Source: Cytophagales bacterium (GTDB taxonomy: Bacteria; Bacteroidota; Bacteroidia; Cytophagales; JAAEPT01). Taken from it: a DNA stretch of 64,000 nt. The notes under the pieces are model-generated. The model was not told where the DNA came from. It searched no databases and saw only the letters and a program-made list of their open reading frames with translations. The stretch spans positions 24,487 to 88,486 of the forward strand of contig JAAEPT010000123.1 of assembly GCA_024232295.1 (NCBI GenBank). The letters are read 5' to 3'. Made by a program: the position numbers and the translations under genes. Below, piece by piece: positions 28,512 through 36,184 of the stretch. Position 1 is the first letter of the stretch; the number at the start of each line of letters is the position of its first letter.

Positions 28512-29150
28512 TTATTTATGAGACTTGTTTTCGTGAATGTCTTGTTGATTATTTATGGTAATATTAAAGAAATTAGCAATTTTTTGCCATTTATTTGGGT
28601 TTTCTAATGTTGTATGTACTAATCTAGAAGGGTCATTTCTTTCAAAAAAATCAAGAATTTCTTGATTTCTATTATTATATATTCTTACATAATGACTTCT
28701 ATGTTCTTCATTTAAATCAAGAAGATTATCTATACCATCTGTTTTAAATGTATTTATGTTCTTTTTATATTCATCTAATCTATCATATACAAATGAATGA
28801 ATATATGTATTACCTAATATCTTTCCATTGGAATGAGAAACCATAGAATCAAACCATTTATCTGGATCTCTTGTTACCAAAATAAATTTTGCAGAAGGAA
28901 ATTTATGGAATAGAAATCTATAAAAATCTAAACACCACCATGGATCATCTTCAAATACCGTGTTTTTTTTAAATTCTTTTGATTTTAGAATACTTTCATA
29001 ATCTCCTTCAAACCATTTTTGAGTCCACTTGTTTTTCTCTGAAGTAGGGTATGTTGATACATTATATCCATGATTGACAAAAAATTGACCAACAGAAGTT
29101 GTTCCTGTACGCTGAAATGAGATACAAAATATTTTTGGTTTAGAAAACAT
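28512..29150 (-). CDS. Sulfotransferase
   Basis: 212-residue soluble protein with the 5'-phosphosulfate-binding motif near the N-terminus (CISFQRTGTTSVG, residues 9-21) and the 3'-phosphate motif FILVTRDPDKWFDSMVSHS near residues 95-112. These identify a PAPS-dependent sulfotransferase. In this setting it probably sulfates a sugar of the exported polysaccharide, though a lipid or small-molecule acceptor is possible. It is the first gene after a 188-bp gap downstream of the ABC exporter genes. Confidence 0.85.
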   Translation of the reverse strand: MFSKPKIFCISFQRTGTTSVGQFFVNHGYNVSTYPTSEKNKWTQKWFEGDYESILKSKEFKKNTVFEDDPWWCLDFYRFLFHKFPSAKFILVTRDPDKWFDSMVSHSNGKILGNTYIHSFVYDRLDEYKKNINTFKTDGIDNLLDLNEEHRSHYVRIYNNRNQEILDFFERNDPSRLVHTTLENPNKWQKIANFFNITINNQQDIHENKSHK

Positions 29151-29278
29151 AGATAGGATAGTTGTTTTTTGACAAGATTTTTCTCTCTTTAATAATTTTA
29201 TTCAAAACACTAATATTGTTGTTCACTTTTAACGAGAAGAACTTGCTTCAAAATCATTATAAAAGACATCTTATTTAC

Positions 29279-29300
29279 TTTTTCAAGCGCTTTTGAAAAA
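29279..29300 (-). terminator. Hairpin between wzt and sulfotransferase genes
   Basis: Perfect 8-bp inverted repeat TTTTTCAA / TTGAAAAA with a 6-nt loop (GCGCTT), 39 bp past the stop of the wzt-like gene. It may act as a leaky terminator separating the exporter from the long downstream operon. There is no extra U-run beyond the stem, so confidence is limited. Confidence 0.4.
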
Positions 29301-29338
29301 ACGGGAAAAGATAATTTTGTTGTGGGAATTTACTTTAA

Positions 29339-30553
29339 TTATGTAATGTTCCAGGTATGATCTAAGATAGCACTTTCTTTAAATAGAGGAATATTACCAG
29401 AGTTAAAAAAGTCTGATTGTTCTATTGAAAAAGAAAATGCAGACTCTACTTGATCAACAATATCTTGGTTTGAAATAAGAATAAAATTTAAATAGTAATT
29501 TCCATGACTCAAAGGAATTCTATCAAATTGGCATTTCAATTCTCCTTCTTTATTTAGCAAATCAAATTCACCAATTGAATGATATGTGTTAAGAACTGTA
29601 ATAGATTTTTGCATTGAGTTCAAAACCTCAACTCTAAGACCTACTTTTATCAAAGGTTCTTTAGAAGTGTATTTAAAAACAAATTCTCCTTTTATTCCTG
29701 ATAGAAACTCAGAAGTATTTTGATTACTTTGTGTATTTATCGTGATATCATCAATCTTTGCTGTCTGATTTCCTTTTCTATCAGTTCTTTCTGATAAAGG
29801 AATTTTAAGATTATCTTGATTGGAAGATAAATAGTACTTGATCCCACTGTCTGTAGTACCAGAATGTACCATCTGTCCTTGATTTAAGACAATAGAATGT
29901 GTACATAGGTGTTGAATACTTCCTATATTATGACTTACAAATAAAACAGTACGCCCTTCTGTCTGGCTGACAGATTTCATCTTTCCTATAGCTTTCTTTT
30001 GAAAGGTAGCATCACCAACAGCCAAAACTTCATCAATAATTAAAATTTCTGGCTCTAAATGTGCAGCAACAGCAAAAGCAAGACGAACATACATTCCACT
30101 AGAGTAATGCTTAACAGGTGTGTCAAGAAATTTTTCTACACCCGAAAAATCTACAATCTCGTCCATTTTTTGTCGAATTTCAGAACGAGACATTCCTAAA
30201 ATTGTTCCATTAAGGAAAATATTTTCTCTACCACTTAATTCAGGATGGAAACCTGTTCCTACTTCTAGTAATGAGGAAACACGACCATTGATAGTAAAAC
30301 GACCTTTTGTTGGTTGTGTGATACGAGAAAGAACTTTTAGTAAGGTGCTTTTTCCTGCACCATTTCGCCCCATTACTCCAACAATATCACCATGATTAAT
30401 ATCAAATGTAAGATCATTTAATGCCCAGAATGAAGAAGCTTCTTTGTTTTTTGAAAAAAGGCTACTAAAAGACTCATAAATACTACCACTTTTTGAATTA
30501 CCTATTTCGTATAATTTTGAAAGGTTTTCAACTTTAATTGCAATGTCACTCAT
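29339..30553 (-). CDS. wzt: Polysaccharide ABC exporter ATPase with C-terminal substrate domain
   Basis: 404-residue ATPase of the Wzt/TagH type. Walker A GRNGAGKSTLL, signature YSSGMYVRLAF, Walker B LIIDEVLAVGD and H-loop VLFVSHN lie within residues 1-240. Residues of about 250-404 form a beta-rich extension like the Wzt C-terminal domain that recognises the finished, capped O-polysaccharide. With the permease 11 bp upstream it would drive glycan export across the inner membrane. The extension points to a chain with a specific terminal modification. Confidence 0.92.
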   Translation of the reverse strand: MSDIAIKVENLSKLYEIGNSKSGSIYESFSSLFSKNKEASSFWALNDLTFDINHGDIVGVMGRNGAGKSTLLKVLSRITQPTKGRFTINGRVSSLLEVGTGFHPELSGRENIFLNGTILGMSRSEIRQKMDEIVDFSGVEKFLDTPVKHYSSGMYVRLAFAVAAHLEPEILIIDEVLAVGDATFQKKAIGKMKSVSQTEGRTVLFVSHNIGSIQHLCTHSIVLNQGQMVHSGTTDSGIKYYLSSNQDNLKIPLSERTDRKGNQTAKIDDITINTQSNQNTSEFLSGIKGEFVFKYTSKEPLIKVGLRVEVLNSMQKSITVLNTYHSIGEFDLLNKEGELKCQFDRIPLSHGNYYLNFILISNQDIVDQVESAFSFSIEQSDFFNSGNIPLFKESAILDHTWNIT

Positions 30554-30564
30554 AATATTAAGAT

Positions 30565-31392
30565 TTAAACAATATCAGCCATTACTTTTTCTACTTTTTT
30601 GAAATAAAAAAGTCCTGAGATAAAAATAATAATTACAATACTGAATGAGATATAAGCATACTGATTTGGTGCTTCTGTTCCTAGGATAGACCATCTAACT
30701 CCATCAATAATTCCTGCTATTGGGTTAAGGTAATAAATTATACTTAACCATTTGGGTAGTTTATCCACTGCAGTGCTAGTTGTGTAACCAATAGGTGTTG
30801 CATATAGTCCAAATTGAACTATAAAGGGAACAATATGTTGAAAGTCACGATAGCGAATTGTTAATACACTTACCCAAATACCCACAGCTAATGCTGAAAT
30901 GACTGTTAATAAGATAAAAATTGGTAAATAAATAATGTTACTTGATGGGATGTATTGAAAATATATCATCAATCCAATCATTAATAAAAATGCAATTCCA
31001 AAATCTACAAAGCCTACAACAGCCTTTGATAAAGGTATAATAAGTCTTGGAAAATAGATTTTTTTAACCATTCCTTGTGCTCCAATAATAGAATTACCTG
31101 ATTGGTTTAAAACAAATGCAAAATATGTCCAAGAAATCATTCCTGACATAGCAAAAATCTGGTATGGAGCATCACCAGTATCAACTTTTATAACTTTATT
31201 AAATACAAAAGTAAAGATTAATAATGAAGACAAGGGCTGAACAAATGCCCAAATAAATCCCAATATTGTTTGAGCATAACGTACTCTAAGATCACGATAA
31301 GCAAGAGTAATAAATAAATCCTTATATTGAAATAACTCTCTAAGTCCTAAACTTAGCTTTGATTTATTAGCATCTACAACTATTTTACCCAT
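30565..31392 (-). CDS. wzm: Polysaccharide ABC exporter permease
   Basis: 275-residue ABC-2-type permease with six hydrophobic segments from about residue 38 to 265 and the family motifs YRDLRVRYAQTILGFIWAF (cytoplasmic N-terminal helix) and RYRDFQHIVPF. It pairs with the Wzt-like ATPase 11 bp downstream. Together they show that the main glycan uses an ABC-transporter-dependent route rather than Wzx/Wzy. Confidence 0.92.
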   Translation of the reverse strand: MGKIVVDANKSKLSLGLRELFQYKDLFITLAYRDLRVRYAQTILGFIWAFVQPLSSLLIFTFVFNKVIKVDTGDAPYQIFAMSGMISWTYFAFVLNQSGNSIIGAQGMVKKIYFPRLIIPLSKAVVGFVDFGIAFLLMIGLMIYFQYIPSSNIIYLPIFILLTVISALAVGIWVSVLTIRYRDFQHIVPFIVQFGLYATPIGYTTSTAVDKLPKWLSIIYYLNPIAGIIDGVRWSILGTEAPNQYAYISFSIVIIIFISGLFYFKKVEKVMADIV

Positions 31393-31493
31393 TAAAATAA
31401 ATTTAAATTTTTGACGAATTTAGTTAAAAAAAAATTAAAAGCTATACTTTTTTTATCAGACTATAATTACTTGTAAAGTACTATATAAACATT

Positions 31494-32858
31494 TTAATTA
31501 CTTCTGTTTTTTTGAAGTGATTTTTGTTTTTTTCGGAGTTTCTGTATTTTGAAATTATATCCAACAATATATAACCCACATATATAAAAAGGCATTAACG
31601 GGATTTTGTATCTAACTAATGATCCAAAATTGTATGTAGATACTCCTACTGCAAATGCGAAGAGAATAGAGAATGAAAAACAAAGAATTAAAATAGGAGA
31701 ACTTCTTATTTCTTTGAATACTCGTTTTATTCCATTTTTTCTGAAAGTTTGGAAAGTAAATATTAAAAACCATAAACTTTCTAAAGCAGAGAGAAGCATC
31801 ACTGGATTACGAACCTCCCATATGTAAGGTCTAAATAAAGATACCCAAATAGCTAAAGGCATTTTTTTTAACATTCCAGTGGGGGAATAGTCAAAATCCC
31901 CTAAAGAATAAGCGGCTCCTCCTTGTGTTTCACTGACATAATGAATCCACTTTGCTGTTTCTTCAGCTGTTTGAGAAATAGAGTCTAGAGAATATCGTCC
32001 CTGTTGTTCATTTGCTTTTTGAAAAAAGAAAAATATGCCTCCTACAGCAATAGCTATTATCACAGGAGCAATTGAATATCGCAATATAGGAGTCTTAATT
32101 TGTTTAATTCTCTCTAAAGACATGGCAAGTATAAGAGTGGGGATAAAGCATAAGGCAATGTATTGCTTTATACTATAACTCAACCATAGAGAAATAAGCA
32201 CTATGAAAATGCTAAATACTAACCTTCTTCTAAATATGAATATGTTGAAAATACCATAAGTTGTCCAACCCAAAGCTCCAATTGTTAAAGTGTCTTTTAG
32301 TATTCCTGATCCCCAAAAAAATACGGAAGGGATGAAAAAACAAGCAATAGCTATTTCTTTGTGCAATATGGGATATCGTCTATAAAATGCTAGAAACATA
32401 GCCCACATTCCAGAAAAAGAAGTGAATGCAAATAAACAAGCTGAAGCGGTATAAGTATGTAAGGTGAATAGATCGAAAAAGCCAAGTACCCTTACTACAA
32501 AGTAAGAATGAGGGTCGTTATACCAACTCATTTTATATGTATAATTAGCCACATCAAGTCCACCATCATTTGCTCCAAAAATTAATTTTAAACCTGTTAT
32601 AACAGAGTCATCCCAAAATGCATCCCAAATCACTCCTGTATGATAAAAATAGTGAAATGTATCACCACTTGGTTGTCCACCACCGTAATAAAATTGATAG
32701 ATAAAACCAATGGCCAATGCTCCAATGATTTTCAAGTGAAGAGCAGGAAAAAAGTATTTCTTTGTTCTAGCATCTGTCACCCTTTTTTTGTAAATCATTG
32801 CAATAGTATAAATAATGCAAAGCCAAATAGGGGTAATCAAAAAATCTTTTAATTCCAT
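31494..32858 (-). CDS. Multi-pass membrane protein of the glycan cluster, unknown
   Basis: 454 residues from the ATG at 32858 (MELKDFLITPIWL). The track start at 33023 would overlap the divergent GT4 gene by over 100 nt and adds a very basic, low-quality N-terminus, so it is rejected. About ten membrane segments are visible. A loop with GGGQPSGDTFHYFYHTG precedes a conserved-looking IPSVFFWGSGILKDT segment, and the C-terminal tail is Lys-rich. Topology is compatible with a polymerase- or EpsG-like protein, but I do not recognise the family. It reads toward the exporter genes across a 101-bp gap. Confidence 0.7.
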   Translation of the reverse strand: MELKDFLITPIWLCIIYTIAMIYKKRVTDARTKKYFFPALHLKIIGALAIGFIYQFYYGGGQPSGDTFHYFYHTGVIWDAFWDDSVITGLKLIFGANDGGLDVANYTYKMSWYNDPHSYFVVRVLGFFDLFTLHTYTASACLFAFTSFSGMWAMFLAFYRRYPILHKEIAIACFFIPSVFFWGSGILKDTLTIGALGWTTYGIFNIFIFRRRLVFSIFIVLISLWLSYSIKQYIALCFIPTLILAMSLERIKQIKTPILRYSIAPVIIAIAVGGIFFFFQKANEQQGRYSLDSISQTAEETAKWIHYVSETQGGAAYSLGDFDYSPTGMLKKMPLAIWVSLFRPYIWEVRNPVMLLSALESLWFLIFTFQTFRKNGIKRVFKEIRSSPILILCFSFSILFAFAVGVSTYNFGSLVRYKIPLMPFYICGLYIVGYNFKIQKLRKKQKSLQKNRSN

Positions 32859-32879
32859 AGTTCGGTGTATTCGAAGTAA

Positions 32880-32887
32880 CAAAAATA
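32880..32887 (-). promoter_or_regulatory. Bacteroidota -7 box, leftward promoter for membrane protein
   Basis: TATTTTTG on the minus strand fits the Bacteroidota -7 consensus TAnnTTTG, 21 bp before the ATG at 32858. It shares its TA with the opposing box for the rightward gene. No perfect -33 TTTG partner was found, so this is a motif match only. Confidence 0.4.
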
Positions 32888-32893
32888 CATTTG
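32886..32893 (+). promoter_or_regulatory. Bacteroidota -7 box, rightward promoter for GT4 gene
   Basis: TACATTTG fits TAnnTTTG, 19 bp before the ATG at 32913. A weak TTCG about 21 bp upstream could be the -33 element. Its first two bases overlap the opposing box on the minus strand. Confidence 0.45.
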
Positions 32894-32912
32894 TTTTGTG
32901 TAACTTGGTCAC

Positions 32913-33977
32913 ATGAAAGTCCTTTTTTTGTGTCCATACCCTGAAAAAGAAGCTCCTTCTCAGCGTTTTCGCTATGAGCAATATCTTAAATTTCTTCCTT
33001 CTGTAGGCATTGATTATGTTCAAAAGTCTTTTTTAGATGAAGAAACATGGACAATTTTGTACAAGAAAGGGAATAAAGCCAAAAAGATTATTGGGATTTT
33101 AAAAGGGTTTTTAAGGCGTTTTTTTCTTCTATTTACTCTTTCTTCTTATGATTATGTCTTTATACATAGAGAAGCAACACCTATTGGTCCTCCTTGGGTA
33201 GAATGGTGTATTGCGAAGCTTTGGAGAAAGCGAATAATTTATGATTTTGATGATGCAATTTGGTTATCCAATACTTCTGCTGTGAATAAAATTGTGGCAG
33301 GTATTAAGTGGCATCATAAAGTAAGACAAATATCAAAATGGTCTTATAAGGTGAGTTGTGGAAATGAATATTTATGTGATTATGCTCTTCAGTTCAATCA
33401 AAATACAATTTATAATCCAACAACCATTGATACTGAAAATCTTCACAAAGAAGTGAAAAACCAACATACAAATCATTTTGTGTTAGGATGGACAGGTACA
33501 CATTCAACTATGAAGTATTTAGATGATTTGGTTCCTGTTTTGCAAAAACTTCAAGAGAAGTATGACTTCACTTTTTTGGTCATTTCAAATCAAGATCCAA
33601 AATTACCATTGAAGAAATTTCAATATGTACAGTGGAAAAAAGAAACTGAACTTCAAGATTTATTAAGAATGAATGTTGGGGTAATGCCCTTAACTGATGA
33701 TAAATGGGCAAAGGGTAAGTGTGGATTTAAAGGATTACAATATTTGGCTTTGGGTATTCCTGCTTTGGTTTCTTCTGTAGGTGTAAATACTCAAATTGTA
33801 CAAGATGGGAAAAATGGTTTTTTGTGTGATTCTCCAAAGGAATGGGAAGAAGCAATTGAAAAACTAGTAAAGGATACGCAATTATCCATTGACATGGGTA
33901 AAGAGGGGAGAAGGACTGTTGTTGAAAACTATTCAGTGCTTTCTAATCAACAAAATTTTATTGAATTATTCTCATAA
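32913..33977 (+). CDS. Glycosyltransferase, GT4-like
   Basis: 354-residue GT-B enzyme, the only glycosyltransferase of the cluster on the plus strand. It starts MKVLFLCPYPEKEAPSQRFRYEQY, a frequent opening for Bacteroidota GT4 proteins. It has VFIHREATPIGPPW and IIYDFDDAIW in the N-domain, and GWTGTHSTMKYL plus GKCGFKGLQYLALGIPALVS in the donor domain. It is isolated from the leftward operons and has its own promoter-like box. Sugar unknown. Confidence 0.88.
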   Translation: MKVLFLCPYPEKEAPSQRFRYEQYLKFLPSVGIDYVQKSFLDEETWTILYKKGNKAKKIIGILKGFLRRFFLLFTLSSYDYVFIHREATPIGPPWVEWCIAKLWRKRIIYDFDDAIWLSNTSAVNKIVAGIKWHHKVRQISKWSYKVSCGNEYLCDYALQFNQNTIYNPTTIDTENLHKEVKNQHTNHFVLGWTGTHSTMKYLDDLVPVLQKLQEKYDFTFLVISNQDPKLPLKKFQYVQWKKETELQDLLRMNVGVMPLTDDKWAKGKCGFKGLQYLALGIPALVSSVGVNTQIVQDGKNGFLCDSPKEWEEAIEKLVKDTQLSIDMGKEGRRTVVENYSVLSNQQNFIELFS

Positions 33978-34020
33978 AAGAGAAGGCAAACATTTCTGCT
34001 TGCCTTCATAAATAAACTTT

Positions 34021-35139
34021 TTAGCCCAAAACTTCCTCTAAATTCTTCACAATAAACTCAATTTGTTCTTTTGTGATTTCTGGGTGAATAGGAAGTGATA
34101 ATACTTGTTTTGCTAATTTTTCAGAAGTGGGTAAATCCCCCTCTTTGTATCCCAAATATTCATAAGCTCTTTGCAAATGCAATGGAATAGGATAATAAAC
34201 CATACTTGGAACCTCTCTTTCTCTTAGCTTTGCTTGAATTTCATCTCTATTAATTCCTTCTGCTAATTTTAGAGTGTATTGATGAAAAACATGTGTGCTA
34301 TTTTCACTAATTAGGGGAGTAGTTAGCTTGTCATTATTTTTTAACAACTCATTATAATACAAAGCTCCTTCTAATCTTTTTTGAGAATATTCTTTTAATA
34401 AAGGTAGTTTAGCTCTCAAAATAGTAGCTTGTAATGTATCCAATCTTGAATTAACTCCTACACAATCAAAATGATATTTTTGTTTTTGCCCATGATTGGC
34501 AATCATTCTGAGTTTGCTTGCTAATTCATCATTGTTTGTGAACATTGCTCCACCATCTCCCATACAACCTAAATTTTTGGAAGGGAAGAATGAAGTTGTT
34601 CCAATATCTCCAAATGTTCCTGCTGTTCCTTTTTTTCTGTATACAGAACCAATGGCTTGAGCTGTATCTTCAATTACATAGAGGTCATTTTCTTTGGCAA
34701 AATCTAATACAGAATCAATATCAGCACATTGTCCAAATAAATGAACAGGCATAATCACTTTTGTATTTGCTGTGATTTTAGTTTTTGCATCTTCAATATC
34801 AATGTTGAAAATATCTTCTTTTGCTTCAACAAATACAGGTTTTAGTCCTAGTAAAGCAATTACTTCAGCAGTAGCCACATAATTAAATGAAGGAACAAGT
34901 ACTTCTGTATTTTCTGGTAAATTTAATGCCATCAAAGCAATTTGGAGTGCATCAGTACCATTTCCACAAGAAATGACATGTTTTACTCCCAAAAATTCAG
35001 CCAATTCTTTTTCAAATTCTTGTACAGCTTTTCCCTTTATAAAAGCAGAGCTATCAATAAGTTCTTCAATTCCTTTTAGAACTTTCTCTTTGATATGGCT
35101 ATGTTGGGTAGTAAGGTCTACCATTTGTATTTTTTTCAT
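34021..35139 (-). CDS. wbpE: WbpE/WlbC-like UDP-sugar 3-aminotransferase
   Basis: 372-residue DegT-family PLP enzyme. The start MVDLTTQHSHIKEKVLKGIE, FIKGKAVQEFEKELAEFLG and CGNGTDALQIALMALNL are typical of WbpE/WlbC, which aminate UDP-3-keto-GlcNAc uronic acid using glutamate. PLP contacts appear in IEDTAQAIGS, and the catalytic Lys in SFFPSKNLGCMGDGGA. It would use the product of the WbpB-like gene at 18730. The start overlaps the 2-epimerase gene by 4 nt. P. gingivalis PorR belongs to the same family. Confidence 0.88.
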   Translation of the reverse strand: MKKIQMVDLTTQHSHIKEKVLKGIEELIDSSAFIKGKAVQEFEKELAEFLGVKHVISCGNGTDALQIALMALNLPENTEVLVPSFNYVATAEVIALLGLKPVFVEAKEDIFNIDIEDAKTKITANTKVIMPVHLFGQCADIDSVLDFAKENDLYVIEDTAQAIGSVYRKKGTAGTFGDIGTTSFFPSKNLGCMGDGGAMFTNNDELASKLRMIANHGQKQKYHFDCVGVNSRLDTLQATILRAKLPLLKEYSQKRLEGALYYNELLKNNDKLTTPLISENSTHVFHQYTLKLAEGINRDEIQAKLREREVPSMVYYPIPLHLQRAYEYLGYKEGDLPTSEKLAKQVLSLPIHPEITKEQIEFIVKNLEEVLG

Positions 35140-36179
35140 GCTTCCAAATGCTTTAAGATAATGTCTGTAATTTCTTGAGCTGCTTGCCCAGTTCCATAAA
35201 TATTTGGAGTATATTCTCCTACTGGTTGTTGGATAACTTCTGCTAATTCATCTAAATTATCAAAAATCAGTGTGTTCCAACCATTTTTGAGGGTCCCTAG
35301 CCATTCTGTTTCTGAACGAACAGTCACACATTTCTTTTCAGCAATATAAGCTTCTTTTTGCATTCCTCCAGAGTCTGTTACCAAACACTTAGCATGGTGT
35401 AGTAGCTCCATCATATCAAAGTAAGATTGTGGCTCTAAGAACTCTACATTTTCAAATTGAGAAGTGTCAATTCCAAATTCTTTTAGACGATTTTTGGTTC
35501 TTGGGTGAATTGGAAATTTAACAGGAATGCCTAAGCTATTGAGTTGAGAAAGAATTGTGAAAATTCTTTCTTTATCATCTGTGTTGTAAGGTCTATGAAT
35601 TGTTGTTAGAATAAATTGACTACTTGGTTCGTCATTCATTCTTTCTTGAGCAATTCGTACCATATCACACATTACATCTCCTGTTTTGTAAACATTTTTG
35701 GTAATGCCTTCATTTTGTAAATTTTCAATGGCAGGATCTGTAGGAGCAAAAAGTAAATCAGAGATATGATCTGTCATAATTCTATTTACTTCTTCTGGCA
35801 TCTTTTTATTGAAACTTCGAAGTCCAGCCTCTACATGAATTATTGGGATGTGTAACTTGCTAGCTACTATTGCTCCAGCTAATGTAGAGTTTGTGTCTCC
35901 ATAAACCAATAAGGCATCAGGCTTTTCTTCATTGACGATTTTTTCAATTTCAATCATCATTTTTCCTGTTTGTTCTCCATGCGAAGAACTCCCTACACTT
36001 AGTTGGTAGTGTGGTGGACTCATATCAAGCTCATCAAAAAAAACTTGACTCATTCGCTTGTCATAATGTTGTCCTGTATGAATTGTAATTGAGTTTACTT
36101 TTTCTTTGAAGGCAAACTCTATGGGGGCATGTTTGATGAATTGTGGACGTGCACCAATTACAGAAATGATTTTTTTCAT
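35136..36179 (-). CDS. wbpI: Non-hydrolysing UDP-sugar 2-epimerase, WbpI-like
   Basis: 347 residues from the ATG at 36179 (MKKIISVIGARPQFIKHAP), which lies 5 bp after the stop of the asnB-like gene. The track start at 36233 overlaps that gene. Family motifs are HTGQHYDKRMS, LVYGDTNSTLAGA, HVEAGLRSFNKKMPEEVNR and LVTDSGGMQKEAY. The SSSHGEQTGKM segment resembles WbpI/WlbD, which epimerise UDP-2,3-diacetamido-glucuronic acid, more than WecB. With WbpB and WbpE types present, that substrate is plausible but unproven. Confidence 0.87.
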   Translation of the reverse strand: MKKIISVIGARPQFIKHAPIEFAFKEKVNSITIHTGQHYDKRMSQVFFDELDMSPPHYQLSVGSSSHGEQTGKMMIEIEKIVNEEKPDALLVYGDTNSTLAGAIVASKLHIPIIHVEAGLRSFNKKMPEEVNRIMTDHISDLLFAPTDPAIENLQNEGITKNVYKTGDVMCDMVRIAQERMNDEPSSQFILTTIHRPYNTDDKERIFTILSQLNSLGIPVKFPIHPRTKNRLKEFGIDTSQFENVEFLEPQSYFDMMELLHHAKCLVTDSGGMQKEAYIAEKKCVTVRSETEWLGTLKNGWNTLIFDNLDELAEVIQQPVGEYTPNIYGTGQAAQEITDIILKHLEA

Positions 36180-36184
36180 AAAAA

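Noticed and set aside
32859-33023. 55-residue N-terminal extension of the membrane protein at 31494
   Set aside because: It overlaps the divergent GT4 gene, is extremely basic, and the ATG at 32858 gives a normal membrane-protein start.
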